In this document: in pieces, positions 17,757 to 26,683 of the stretch
How the letters are laid out: the number at the start of each line of letters is the position of its first letter
Numbering within the stretch: position 1 is the first letter of the stretch
From: Phyllobacterium pellucidum
Lineage (GTDB): Bacteria > Pseudomonadota > Alphaproteobacteria > Rhizobiales > Rhizobiaceae
DNA length: 64,000 nucleotides
Reading direction: 5' to 3'
Assembly (NCBI RefSeq): GCF_013327855.1
Contig: NZ_JABUMX010000002.1
Location: 868,001-932,000, forward strand
Position numbers and translations under genes: made by a program
The notes under the pieces: generated by a model
Databases searched by the model: none
Seen by the model: the letters and a program-made list of their open reading frames with translations, nothing else
Told to the model about the DNA's origin: nothing

Positions 17757-18698
17757 ATGAACGTACTATCCAAACTCACCGTTTCGCTGGCTCTTGTTTT
17801 GTCTGCTGGCACCGCGTTTGCCGCCGAGCCCGATTCCTGCAAGGCCGTTCGTTTCGCCGACGTCGGCTGGACCGACATTACCGCAACCACCGCAGCGACG
17901 AGCGAAGTGCTCAAGGCGCTTGGTTATTCCACGGACACGAAGGTTCTTTCCGTTCCTGTCACTTACGCCTCGCTCGGCAAGAAGGACATGGACGTCTTCC
18001 TCGGCAACTGGATGCCGACAATGGCTGCCGACATCAAGCCATACCTAGAAAACAAGACCGTCGAGGATCTGGGCCCGAATCTCACCGGCGCGAAATATAC
18101 CCTCGCCGTGCCGCAATATCTCTATGACGAGGGTCTCAAGGATTTCAAGGACATCGCCAAGTTCAAGGACAAGCTGGGCGGCAAGATCTACGGCATCGAA
18201 CCCGGCAATGACGGCAATCGCCTCATCCTCGGGATGATCTCCAAGGACCAGTTCGGATTGAAGGATTTCGAGCTCGCGGAATCGTCCGAGCAAGGCATGC
18301 TGGCGCAGGTTGCCAAGGACACGAAGGGCAAGAAGCCGATCGTCTTCCTTGGCTGGGAACCGCATCCCATGAATACGAACTTCAAGCTCGCCTATCTTTC
18401 CGGCGGCGATGACGTGTTCGGCCCGGACTTTGGCGGCGCCGTGGTCCACACCAACGTCCGCGCGGGCTATACGACCGAATGCCCGAATGTTGGCAAGCTG
18501 CTGACCAATCTCAAATTCAATCTTGAGATGGAAAACCAGATCATGGGCAAAATCCTCGACGATGGCGAGGATGCACCCAAGGCTGCATCGGAATGGCTCA
18601 AGGCCAATCCCACCGTTCTCGATACCTGGCTGGCTGGCGTTACCACCGTCGACGGCAAGGAAGGTCTGCCCGCCGTCAAGTCGGCTCTGGGACTCTAA
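17757..18698 (+). CDS. choX: Choline ABC transporter substrate-binding protein ChoX
   Basis: A 313-residue periplasmic protein of the OpuAC/glycine-betaine family. The signal peptide of about 23 residues ends GTAFA, then AEPDSCKAVRFADVGWTDITATTA, the rhizobial ChoX pattern. DVFLGNWMPTM and FLGWEPHPMN carry tryptophans expected in the quaternary-ammonium cage. The ATG at 17757 lies behind AGAGGGAGAA; a longer frame upstream is untypical. A small hairpin (CCGGG, 5 nt, CCCGG at 17726-17740) sits just before the ribosome-binding site. First gene of choXWV, which imports choline for betaine synthesis or catabolism. Confidence 0.95.
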   Translation: MNVLSKLTVSLALVLSAGTAFAAEPDSCKAVRFADVGWTDITATTAATSEVLKALGYSTDTKVLSVPVTYASLGKKDMDVFLGNWMPTMAADIKPYLENKTVEDLGPNLTGAKYTLAVPQYLYDEGLKDFKDIAKFKDKLGGKIYGIEPGNDGNRLILGMISKDQFGLKDFELAESSEQGMLAQVAKDTKGKKPIVFLGWEPHPMNTNFKLAYLSGGDDVFGPDFGGAVVHTNVRAGYTTECPNVGKLLTNLKFNLEMENQIMGKILDDGEDAPKAASEWLKANPTVLDTWLAGVTTVDGKEGLPAVKSALGL

Positions 18699-18745
18699 CA
18701 GGCGATCCCGACGGGGGAACGGCTGTAACAACGAAAAGAAGCTAG

Positions 18746-18771
18746 GCCGCCCGGCACATCCGCCGGACGGC
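18746..18771 (+). terminator. GC-rich hairpin between choX and choW
   Basis: Arms GCCGCCCGGC and GCCGGACGGC pair at 9 of 10 positions around a 6-nt loop, followed by CTCCTTT. Such hairpins after a binding-protein gene often stabilise its message and reduce read-through to the permease genes. It lacks a proper U-run, so attenuation would be partial. Confidence 0.5.
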
Positions 18772-18812
18772 TCCTTTCATCCATTCGTTTCGCGACAGAG
18801 GGATATTTCCGC

Positions 18813-19655
18813 TTGGACTGGTTAACGCAAGACAAGATTCCGGTTGGCAGGACTGCCAAGCAAATCGTCGATTGGCTGACGAACAATTTCGCCTGGTTCT
18901 TCGACGGTCTCGCGATCCTGATGCAGGGCTTCATCGACGCTCTCATGTTCGTCCTGAAATATCCGCATCCTCTCATCATGGTCGCGATCTTTTCGGCGAT
19001 CGCCTATGCGCTGCGCCGCTCCATTGGCGTTACTATCCTGACTGCACTTGGCTTCCTCTTCATCCTCAACCAGGGCTACTGGCAGGAGACGATGGAGACC
19101 CTGACGCTCGTCCTTTCATCATGCATACTGTGCATGGGCATCGGCGTGCCGATCGGCATCATCGCAGCCCATCGCCCCAAATTCTATGCGGCGATCCGGC
19201 CGATCCTCGACCTCATGCAGACCTTGCCGACCTTCGTCTACCTCATTCCGGCCATCGTCTTCTTCGGCATCGGCATGGTACCAGGTCTGCTTGCGACCGC
19301 CATTTTCGTTCTCCCAGCGCCGATTCGCCTGACCCATCTCGGCGTCTCTTCGACGCCGACGCATCTGATCGAGGCTGGCGAAGCCTTCGGCGCCTCGTCG
19401 CGCCAACTCCTGTGGAAGATCGAACTGCCCTATGCCATGCCGCAGATACTGGCCGGCCTCACCCAGACGATCATGCTCTCGTTGTCGATGGTCGTCATTG
19501 CCGCGCTCGTCGGCGCCGATGGACTGGGCGTTCCGGTCGTCCGCGCGCTCAACTCGGTCAATACCGCGCTCGGCTTTGAAGCAGGGCTTGTCATCGTGGT
19601 CGTCGCCATCGTGCTTGACCGCATCTTCCGTCCCGGCAAGGAGGCAGGGGAATGA
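18813..19655 (+). CDS. choW: Choline ABC transporter permease ChoW
   Basis: A 280-residue inner-membrane permease of the OpuAB/ProW type with about six membrane segments and the ATPase-contact loop (LIEAGEAFGASSRQLLWKIELP). MQTLPTFVYLIPAIVFFGIG is a family signature. The start is TTG at 18813, with AGAGGGA 9 nt upstream; the protein would otherwise lack the conserved N-terminus. Its stop overlaps the choV start by 4 bp. Confidence 0.94.
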   Translation: MDWLTQDKIPVGRTAKQIVDWLTNNFAWFFDGLAILMQGFIDALMFVLKYPHPLIMVAIFSAIAYALRRSIGVTILTALGFLFILNQGYWQETMETLTLVLSSCILCMGIGVPIGIIAAHRPKFYAAIRPILDLMQTLPTFVYLIPAIVFFGIGMVPGLLATAIFVLPAPIRLTHLGVSSTPTHLIEAGEAFGASSRQLLWKIELPYAMPQILAGLTQTIMLSLSMVVIAALVGADGLGVPVVRALNSVNTALGFEAGLVIVVVAIVLDRIFRPGKEAGE

Positions 19656-20695
19656 CCGCGATTACGCTCGACAATGTCTGCATTATCTTCGGCAAGAAGA
19701 CGGACGGTTCGCTCGCGCTTGCCGATAAGGGCAAGAGCCGTTCGGATATCCAGGCCGAGACCGGCCACGTGCTCGGCGTGCATAATTGCTCTATCACGAT
19801 AGAGGAAGGTGAAATCGTCGTGCTCATGGGGTTATCCGGCTCCGGCAAATCCACGCTTCTGCGGGCGATCAACCGACTTAACCCGATCTCCCGCGGTTCC
19901 GTCGTCGTGCACAACAATGGCCGTTCCATCGATGTCGGCAAAGCCGACAAGGGTACGCTGCGGGATCTGCGCAAGCATCTCGTTTCAATGGTATTCCAGC
20001 AATTCGGCCTGCTCCCCTGGCGCACGGTCGAGGAAAATGTCGGCTTTGGCCTGGAGCTTTCCGGCGTTCCCAAGGAAGAGCGGGCCAAGGCCGTCCAGCA
20101 GCAGCTCGAACTGGTGAACCTCAAGGATTGGGCAAAGCGCAAGGTCGGCGAACTTTCCGGTGGCATGCAGCAGCGCGTCGGCCTCGCCCGTGCCCTCGCC
20201 ACCGGCGCGCCTATCCTGCTCATGGATGAACCCTTCTCGGCGCTCGACCCGCTGATTCGCACGAGGCTCCAGGATGAGCTTTTGAGCCTGCAGGCGCGCC
20301 TGAAGAAGACCATCGTTTTTGTCAGCCACGACCTTGATGAGGCGATGAAAATCGGCAATCGCATTGCCATCATGGAGGGCGGCCGCATCATCCAGTGCGG
20401 CACGGCGCAGGACATCCTGCTCAACCCGGCAGATGACTATGTGGCGGATTTCGTCGCCAACATGAACCCGCTTGGGGTGCTGACGGCGGCGGATATTATG
20501 GTGCCGCTCGACCGGACCCGGCCGGCCAGCCGGCCTTTTGCCGCAACGGCGCGTCCGGAAACCCCGGTACGTGAAATAATGCAGGCTGTCGCCAAGAACA
20601 GCGGCGACGTCGGCGTCGTCGACAAGGGCACCATACTCGGTATGATTTCGGCCGACGACATCGTCCGCGGGCTGCTACGACACCAGAAGCACTAG
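19652..20695 (+). CDS. choV: Choline ABC transporter ATP-binding protein ChoV
   Basis: A 347-residue ATPase with Walker A LSGSGKSTLLRA near residue 57, Q-loop MVFQQFGLLPWRTV, ABC signature LSGGMQQRVGLARAL near 167, and Walker B ILLMDEPFSALD. The C-terminal 70 residues resemble a single reduced CBS-type module (EIMQAVAKNSGDVGVVDKG, MISADDIVRGLL), as in osmoregulated quaternary-amine importers. The ATG overlaps the end of choW (ATGA). Confidence 0.95.
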   Translation: MTAITLDNVCIIFGKKTDGSLALADKGKSRSDIQAETGHVLGVHNCSITIEEGEIVVLMGLSGSGKSTLLRAINRLNPISRGSVVVHNNGRSIDVGKADKGTLRDLRKHLVSMVFQQFGLLPWRTVEENVGFGLELSGVPKEERAKAVQQQLELVNLKDWAKRKVGELSGGMQQRVGLARALATGAPILLMDEPFSALDPLIRTRLQDELLSLQARLKKTIVFVSHDLDEAMKIGNRIAIMEGGRIIQCGTAQDILLNPADDYVADFVANMNPLGVLTAADIMVPLDRTRPASRPFAATARPETPVREIMQAVAKNSGDVGVVDKGTILGMISADDIVRGLLRHQKH

Positions 20696-20698
20696 CCT

Positions 20699-20965
20699 TT
20701 ACTCGGCCTCGGATTGATCCTCGTCATCGCGGGATTTGCCGGCTGGCTGCCAGGATTGCGGCGAGACCTTTTTTTGCGTGTTGGAATCAGTAAAGATCCA
20801 CCAACCGGCATCGGTCTCGTCCCACTGTCCCCCCGTCGCCTTCAGTCGCTCGAGCGAGCGATACTGGCCGATCGATTCGTTTTCCTGGCCATCTTCGTCG
20901 GTCCAGAAGACCGTGACCTTGCTTCCGTCCTTGGGCGCCGTGGAAATTGGCTGTTTGCCGGCCAT
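20699..20965 (-). CDS. Small conserved hypothetical protein
   Basis: An 88-residue acidic soluble protein starting MAGKQPISTAPKDGSKV. It contains a repeated-looking pattern of aromatic residues (VFWTDEDGQ, GQYRSLERL, GGQWDETDAGWWIFTD) and ends in a charged tail. The ISTAPKDG opening is common to small rhizobial and phage-related proteins of unknown function. The ATG at 20965 has AGGGAG 9 nt upstream; longer in-frame starts at 20986 and 21049 are less well supported. Convergent with choV, 3 bp apart. Confidence 0.75.
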   Translation of the reverse strand: MAGKQPISTAPKDGSKVTVFWTDEDGQENESIGQYRSLERLKATGGQWDETDAGWWIFTDSNTQKKVSPQSWQPAGKSRDDEDQSEAE

Positions 20966-21070
20966 GCGTATCGCTCCCTGCTTCATATGCGTTGTTAAGT
21001 CACCATGAAGCAGGCATCGAATGCAAGCGGTCACGCGCGTTTTCCGCAATGACGGCCCATACGCGGGAGA

Positions 21071-21904
21071 TCAGGCGGCCGCTTTCTTCTTCTCGATACG
21101 GGCGCGAATGCTTTCGACATCGGCCTTCGGCGTCGCCGCAAACAGCGTCTTCGTATAGCTGTGCTGCGGGTTGGCGAAAACCTCGTCGCGCGTACCGTAC
21201 TCGACGACCTCGCCGTAATACATCACCATCACCTCGTCGGCGATGTAGCGCACCACCGAAAGGTCATGGCTGATGAAGACGTAGGTGAGGTTGAACTCGT
21301 CCTGCAGGTCGGCGAGGAGATTGAGCACCTGCGCCTGCACAGAAAGGTCGAGCGCGGAGACGGGCTCATCGAGGACAAGCAGGCTCGGGCTCAGCATCAG
21401 CGCGCGGGCGATGGCAATGCGCTGGCGCTGTCCGCCGGAAAACATGTGCGGATAGCGGTTATAGTGCTCGGGGCCAAGACCGACCTTGATCAGCATCTGC
21501 ATGGCAAGATCACGACGTTCCGCCGCCGTCTTCTTCGTGTTGAGGAGCAGCGGTTCGCCCAGCACCTCACCGATCTTCTGGCGCGGATTGAGCGAGCCAT
21601 AGGGGTTCTGGAAAATGATCTGCACCTTGCGGCGCAGTTCGGGCGTCACGGTATCCTTGGCGATATTGATCGGCTTGCCTTCGATCAGAAGTTCGCCCGA
21701 CGTCTGCGGATCGATCAGCGTCAGGATGCGCCCGAGCGTTGACTTGCCGCAACCGCTCTCGCCCACAATCGCGAGTGTCTTGCCGCGCTCGAGCGTGAAA
21801 CTGACGCCCTTCACGGCCCGAACGGATTTGTCCTTGCCGAACAGGCCCCCGCCGACGTGATAGTCACGGATGATATTGCGGCCTTCGAGCACGATCTCGC
21901 TCAT
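21071..21904 (-). CDS. dppF: Dipeptide ABC transporter ATP-binding protein DppF
   Basis: A 277-residue ATPase of the Opp/Dpp class with Walker A GESGCGKSTLGR near residue 49, the NPYGSLNPR stretch typical of DppF/OppF, the ABC signature FSGGQRQRIAIARAL near 155 and Walker B LLVLDEPVSALD. It pairs with DppD in the heterodimeric motor. Its ATG overlaps the dppD stop by 4 bp; it is the last gene of dppABCDF. Confidence 0.94.
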   Translation of the reverse strand: MSEIVLEGRNIIRDYHVGGGLFGKDKSVRAVKGVSFTLERGKTLAIVGESGCGKSTLGRILTLIDPQTSGELLIEGKPINIAKDTVTPELRRKVQIIFQNPYGSLNPRQKIGEVLGEPLLLNTKKTAAERRDLAMQMLIKVGLGPEHYNRYPHMFSGGQRQRIAIARALMLSPSLLVLDEPVSALDLSVQAQVLNLLADLQDEFNLTYVFISHDLSVVRYIADEVMVMYYGEVVEYGTRDEVFANPQHSYTKTLFAATPKADVESIRARIEKKKAAA

Positions 21905-22755
21905 GGTGCCACTCCTGCATTGGCCGCTTCGTTCTTCATGAAATCCGCAACGGTCGACAACCGGTCGCCGGTGGCATTTTCCGGCAGGGCTGAAAGCAGC
22001 GCGCGCGTATAGGCATTCTTGGGCGATTCGAAGAGCGTCAGCACATCCGCCTCTTCCATCTTGCGCCCCTTATATTGAACGATGACGCGATCGGCGGTTT
22101 CCGCGACGACGCCCATGTCGTGGGTGATCATGATGAGCCCCATGCCGTGCTTGGCCTGCAGGCCGACGAGCAGATCGAGAATCTGCTTCTGGATGGTCAC
22201 ATCAAGCGCAGTCGTCGGCTCGTCGGCGATCAGGAGCTTGGGGTTGCAGGCGATTGCGATGGCAATCATCACGCGCTGGCACTGGCCGCCCGACATCTGG
22301 TGCGGGAACGAATTCAATCGTTCTTCCGGCGTTGGAATGCCGACCTGCTTGAGCAGTTCGATCGCACGCTGGCGGCGCGCCTTTCCATCCATTTTCATGT
22401 GGACGCGCAAGACTTCCTCAAGCTGGAAACCAACGGTAAAGCATGGATTAAGGCTGGCGACCGGTTCCTGGAAGATCATGGCGACGTCGCGCCCGACGAT
22501 CTCGCGCCGTTGATTGGACGACATCGCGAGAAGATCGTGTCCGTCGAAGGTCATGCTGTCGGCGGTCACCGTAGCGGTCTTCGGAAGAAGCCCCATGACC
22601 GCGAGCATGGCCACCGACTTGCCCGAGCCGGATTCACCGACGATCGCGAGCACCTCGCGCGCATTAACATGCAGGTCGATGCCCTGTACCGCCATGAAGA
22701 GACCGCTGCTGGTATCGAAGCCGACCGACAGATTCTTGATTTCTAGAAGCGCCAT
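21901..22755 (-). CDS. dppD: Dipeptide ABC transporter ATP-binding protein DppD
   Basis: A 284-residue Opp/Dpp-class ATPase: Walker A GESGSGKSVAMLA near residue 39, IFQEPVASLNPCF, the signature MSGGQCQRVMIAIAIA, and Walker B LLIADEPTTALD. Starts at ATG 22755 behind GAGGAGCTGAGC. Its start lies 2 bp after the dppC stop; the longer upstream frame is out of dppC coding sequence. Works with DppF. Confidence 0.94.
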   Translation of the reverse strand: MALLEIKNLSVGFDTSSGLFMAVQGIDLHVNAREVLAIVGESGSGKSVAMLAVMGLLPKTATVTADSMTFDGHDLLAMSSNQRREIVGRDVAMIFQEPVASLNPCFTVGFQLEEVLRVHMKMDGKARRQRAIELLKQVGIPTPEERLNSFPHQMSGGQCQRVMIAIAIACNPKLLIADEPTTALDVTIQKQILDLLVGLQAKHGMGLIMITHDMGVVAETADRVIVQYKGRKMEEADVLTLFESPKNAYTRALLSALPENATGDRLSTVADFMKNEAANAGVAP

Positions 22756-22757
22756 GC

Positions 22758-23675
22758 TCAGCTCCTCTTCAGTTTCGGATCGAGAGCATCGCGCAGTCCA
22801 TCGCCAACGAGATTGATGGCAAGGACGGTGATGAGGATGGCGAGGCCGGGGAAGGTGACGACCCACCAGGCCCGCAGGATGAATTCACGTGCTTCAGCAA
22901 GCATCGTACCCCATTCCGGCGTCGGCGGCTGGGCGCCCATGCCGAGAAAGCCGAGAGCGGCCGCTTCGAGGATGGCGTTGGAGAATGATAGCGTCCCCTG
23001 CACGATCAACGGTGCGAGACAGTTCGGCAGGATGGTCTTGAACATCAGCCGCAAGTGGCCTGCCCCGGCGAGCTTCGAGGCGACCACATATTCGCGGTTC
23101 TTTTCGCTCATGACGGCCGCGCGGGTAAGGCGGGCGAAGTGCGGCTGCAAGACCAGAGCGATTGCGATCATCGCATTGAAGAGCCCAGGCCCGAGGATTG
23201 CGACAAGCACCAGGGCGAGGAGCAGCGGCGGGAATGCGAGAATGATATCCATGATGCGCATGATCAGCGCATCGACCCAGCCACGGAAATAGCCGGCGAG
23301 CACGCCAAGAATCACGCCGGTTACCATCGAGATCGTCACGACGATAAGGCCGATGAACAGCGAGAAGCGTGCGCCATAGATGAGGCGCGAGAGCAGGTCA
23401 CGGCCGACCGCGTCCGTTCCGAGCAGGAACATCGAATTGCCGCCGGTCTGCCAGGATGGCGGCGTCAGCAGCGCCTCGCGGTATTGCTGGTAGGGCGCGT
23501 GGGGCGCGAGCACCGGCGCGAAAATGGCGACGAGCATGAGGAAGACGAGGACTCCAAAGCCGATCACAGCGCCCTTGTTGACGCTGAAATAGAACCAGAA
23601 TTCCGAGAGTCGTGCCATCCGCCCCGCGGACTTGGGCGCGGCGAGCGGTACGGGAGGGGAAACTTCGTTAGTCAA
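22758..23675 (-). CDS. dppC: Dipeptide ABC transporter permease DppC
   Basis: A 305-residue inner-membrane permease with about six membrane segments. FLLGTDAVGRDLLSRLIYGARFS is the DppC/OppC signature, and LGFLGMGAQPPTPEWGTML follows the EAA loop. The start is TTG at 23675, closely behind GAGGAAG, giving MTNEVSPPVPLAAPK. It begins 7 bp after the dppB stop. Confidence 0.94.
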   Translation of the reverse strand: MTNEVSPPVPLAAPKSAGRMARLSEFWFYFSVNKGAVIGFGVLVFLMLVAIFAPVLAPHAPYQQYREALLTPPSWQTGGNSMFLLGTDAVGRDLLSRLIYGARFSLFIGLIVVTISMVTGVILGVLAGYFRGWVDALIMRIMDIILAFPPLLLALVLVAILGPGLFNAMIAIALVLQPHFARLTRAAVMSEKNREYVVASKLAGAGHLRLMFKTILPNCLAPLIVQGTLSFSNAILEAAALGFLGMGAQPPTPEWGTMLAEAREFILRAWWVVTFPGLAILITVLAINLVGDGLRDALDPKLKRS

Positions 23676-23682
23676 GACTTCC

Positions 23683-24690
23683 TCACTTTACGCGGATGCG
23701 CGGATTGACGACTGCATAGAGCAGATCGACAATCAAATTTACGGTCATGACGATGAGCGCGACGAGCATGAGGCCACCTTGCACGACAACATAGTCGCGC
23801 TTGGCAATTGCGTCGATCATCCATTTACCGATGCCCGGCCAGGAGAAGATCGTCTCAGTCAGAATCGCGCCCGCCATCAACAGGCCCATCTGCAAACCGA
23901 TCGTCGTAATGACGGGGATCATGGCATTGCGCAGGGCGTGAACGCCGATGACCCGGCGGGGTGCGAGGCCCTTGGCGCGCGCCGTGCGCACATAGTCTTC
24001 GCCCAGCACTTCGAGCATGGCCGAGCGCGTCTGCCGCGCAATGACGGCGAGCGGGATCGTGCCGAGAACGATCGTCGGCAGCACGAGATGCGAGAATGCC
24101 GATTTGAAGGCGCCCTTCGGCCCGGAAATCAGGCTGTCGATCAGCATGAAACCAGTGGTGGGTTTGAAGAAATAGATGAGATCCATGCGGCCCGAAACCG
24201 GTGTCCAATGCAGGATGCCGGCAAAAAGAATGATCAGCAGGATGCCCCACCAGAAGATCGGCATCGAATAACCGACGAGGGCGATGCCCATGCTGAGCTG
24301 GTCGAACACCGAGCCACGCTTGACGGCGGCAAAAATGCCGGCGGGAATTCCGATGATGGTCGCAAAGAGCATCGCGCAGATGCTGAGCTCGAGCGTCGCC
24401 GGAAAGAGCGTCAGGAAGTCGGTGAGAACTGCGCGCTTGCTGGCGATGGATGTTCCAAAATCCCCGTGGAATATGTTCCAGACGAACGAGAAATATTGTT
24501 CCCAGATCGGCCTGTTGAAACCGAACTGCTCCATGAGCAGTTGATGCCGCTCGGGCGTCATGCCGCGTTCGCCGGCAAGCGCAATGACCGGATCACCAGG
24601 AAGCAGGCGGATGAAGATAAAGGCAATGAAGCTGATGCCGATGAATGTCGGGATCAGCAGCAGCACTCGGGAAGCGATATAACGGAACAT
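23683..24690 (-). CDS. dppB: Dipeptide ABC transporter permease DppB
   Basis: A 335-residue inner-membrane permease with six predicted membrane segments. The N-terminus MFRYIASRVLLLIPTFIGIS and the stretch VIARQTRSAMLEVLGEDYVRTARAKG are DppB/OppB hallmarks. It follows dppA after about 50 bp that contain a strong hairpin, so its expression is probably lower than that of dppA. Confidence 0.95.
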   Translation of the reverse strand: MFRYIASRVLLLIPTFIGISFIAFIFIRLLPGDPVIALAGERGMTPERHQLLMEQFGFNRPIWEQYFSFVWNIFHGDFGTSIASKRAVLTDFLTLFPATLELSICAMLFATIIGIPAGIFAAVKRGSVFDQLSMGIALVGYSMPIFWWGILLIILFAGILHWTPVSGRMDLIYFFKPTTGFMLIDSLISGPKGAFKSAFSHLVLPTIVLGTIPLAVIARQTRSAMLEVLGEDYVRTARAKGLAPRRVIGVHALRNAMIPVITTIGLQMGLLMAGAILTETIFSWPGIGKWMIDAIAKRDYVVVQGGLMLVALIVMTVNLIVDLLYAVVNPRIRVK

Positions 24691-24706
24691 GGCAACCTGA
24701 AAAAAT

Positions 24707-24732
24707 GCGGTACCGGCCGAAGCCGGTACCGC
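24707..24732 (-). terminator. UUCG-loop hairpin with U-run between dppA and dppB
   Basis: A perfect 11-bp inverted repeat (GCGGTACCGGC and GCCGGTACCGC). In the minus-strand transcript the loop is the stable UUCG tetraloop, followed by AUUUUUU. This has all the features of an intrinsic terminator placed inside the operon, where it would attenuate the transporter genes relative to dppA and protect the dppA 3' end. Confidence 0.75.
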
Positions 24733-24743
24733 GAGGAGTCTGA

Positions 24744-26348
24744 TTACTCGGCGATGTCAACGCTTTCGAAATTGTGGACACCGAAAGCGCTCGGCACGTA
24801 GCCGGTGACGTTCTTGGTCATTGCCGTCGTAACGAGCGAATGAGCGAGCGTTGCCCACGGAGCTTCGCGCTTGAACACGACCTGCGCCTGTTCGTAGAGC
24901 TTGGTGCGCTCGGCAACGTCGGAAACCACAGCGGCCTTGTCGATCAGGTCGGTGAATTCCTTGTTGCACCATGCAGCGCGGTTCGAGCTGCCTACGGCCT
25001 GGCAAGAAAGAAGCGTTGCAAGGAAGTTGTCCGGATCGCCATTGTCACCGGTCCAGCCGATGATGACGGCACCATCATGCTTCGGATCCGAAGCGCGCTT
25101 CAGATATTCCTGCCAATCGTAGCTGACGATCTCGACCTTGACGCCAACCTTGGCAAAGTCCGACTGCAGCAGTTCCGCGGTACGGCGGCCGTTCGGCATG
25201 TATGGACGAACAACCGGCATTGCCCAGATCTTCATCGAAAGATCCTTGACGCCAGCCTTTTCGAGAGCTGCCTTTGCCGCTTCAGGATTGTACTCGTCAT
25301 CCTTGATCGACTTGTCGTAGGACCACATCGTTGGCGGGATCGGGTTGATCGCCGGCGTGCCCTGACCGAGATAGACGGCATCGACGATAGCCTTCTTGTC
25401 GATTGCCATGTTGAGCGCCTTGCGCACTTCCGGCTTGTCGAACGGAGCCTGCGTCGTGTTGTAGGCGAGCGTCGAAACGTTGAGGCCGCTTTCCTGCAGG
25501 ACTGTGAGATTCGAGTCGGCCTTCAGGCCCTCGACGTCAGCCGGATCCGGATAGATTGTCAGCTGGCATTCGCCGGCCTTGAGCTTCTGTACGCGAACGG
25601 CAGCATCCGGCGTAACAGCGAAGATCAGGTTGTCGAGCTTGACCTTGCCCTTCCAGAAAGTCGGATTGGCTTCGTAGCGGATGGCGGTGTTGAGCTGATA
25701 GTCGACGAACTGGAACGGGCCTGTCCCGACCGGCTGCTCGTTGAACTTCTGCTGGGTGCCGTCAGCCTGCAGCTTGTCGGCGTATTCCTTGGAGACGATG
25801 GACGAGAAGTCCATGGCAAGGTTGGCGATCATCGGCGCATTCGGCTTGGTCAGCGTGATCTTGACGGTCAGGTCGTCGACCTTCTCAACCGACTTGATCA
25901 GCTTGGGGAAATCCATGCCTTCGAAATATTCATAGGAAGCACCGTCGACATATTTCGCCCAGGGGCTGCCTTCCTTCTGACGCTCGAAGGAGAAAACGAC
26001 GTCGTCGGCATTGAGGTCACGCGTCGGCGTGAAATAGCTAGTGGTCTGGAACTTGACGCCCGGACGCAGCTTGAACGTGTACTGCAGGCCATCGTCGGAG
26101 ATCGTCCAGCTTTCAGCAAGCGCGGCCTCGACTTCGGACTTGCCCGGCTTGAACTCGACCAGCTTGTTGAAAACGGCCTGTCCCGTAGCGTCGAGCGTCT
26201 CGCCGCCGGTATAGAGCGCAGGGTCGAAGCCGCCCGGTGCAGCTTCCGAACAATAAACCAACGTCTTGGCCGAGGCTCCACCTGCCATCAGCCCACCCGT
26301 CAGCATTGCGAGCGCGCTCGCCGCAAGGAGTTTCTTGTAGGTATTCAT
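24744..26348 (-). CDS. dppA: Dipeptide ABC transporter substrate-binding protein DppA
   Basis: A 534-residue periplasmic SBP_bac_5 protein. The signal peptide is about 27 residues (MNTYKKLLAASALAMLTGG... ending ASA), then KTLVYCSEAAPGGFDPALYT, the DppA start; TPAINPIPPTMWSYD and GWTGDNGDPDNFL are further DppA marks. I chose ATG 26348 behind GGTGGAAAAG; an in-frame upstream start at 26456 would precede the signal peptide with 36 unlikely residues. First gene of dppABCDF. Homologues bind dipeptides and in some bacteria haem or 5-aminolevulinate; the ligand here is not known. Confidence 0.94.
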   Translation of the reverse strand: MNTYKKLLAASALAMLTGGLMAGGASAKTLVYCSEAAPGGFDPALYTGGETLDATGQAVFNKLVEFKPGKSEVEAALAESWTISDDGLQYTFKLRPGVKFQTTSYFTPTRDLNADDVVFSFERQKEGSPWAKYVDGASYEYFEGMDFPKLIKSVEKVDDLTVKITLTKPNAPMIANLAMDFSSIVSKEYADKLQADGTQQKFNEQPVGTGPFQFVDYQLNTAIRYEANPTFWKGKVKLDNLIFAVTPDAAVRVQKLKAGECQLTIYPDPADVEGLKADSNLTVLQESGLNVSTLAYNTTQAPFDKPEVRKALNMAIDKKAIVDAVYLGQGTPAINPIPPTMWSYDKSIKDDEYNPEAAKAALEKAGVKDLSMKIWAMPVVRPYMPNGRRTAELLQSDFAKVGVKVEIVSYDWQEYLKRASDPKHDGAVIIGWTGDNGDPDNFLATLLSCQAVGSSNRAAWCNKEFTDLIDKAAVVSDVAERTKLYEQAQVVFKREAPWATLAHSLVTTAMTKNVTGYVPSAFGVHNFESVDIAE

Positions 26349-26683
26349 CTTTTCCACCTTCAGAGGTTTTTTGTGTTGCAGGCCCCCATGCCTACAACGA
26401 AAGTCGCATGGAAGCCTTTGCCATGTCGCAATGCAAGCAGATTCATTCGCAGTCAACCCGTCCCGGAAGGCATAATTGTCGATTCTGGGGAAAATCGCCC
26501 CATTTAATCAATTAACGGTGAAATCGACTAAAAATCCGTCCACTAACTTTTGGTATGCTGGGTAGCAGCGTTTACCAGTTTGACGCAAACGTGGCGTATT
26601 TCGCGCCAAGAGGGTACATTTCAGTCTAGGTCAGCACCAAAACCCGTGCAACAACGCCATAAGTGCAACAGGAGTGGTCTATT
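26349..26683. other. Intergenic region between dppA and the SDR gene
   Basis: A divergent promoter region of about 335 bp, lower in GC than its flanks. I see no gene or clear operator. It should contain the dppA promoter and that of the short-chain dehydrogenase. Confidence 0.6.

Noticed and set aside
23632..24801. 389-codon plus-strand frame opposite dppB
   Set aside because: Antisense of a permease; the Asp/Glu/His-rich translation is what a reversed membrane gene gives.
24774..26507. 577-codon plus-strand frame opposite dppA
   Set aside because: Full overlap with dppA, which has signal peptide and family motifs; no ribosome-binding site or domain on this strand.
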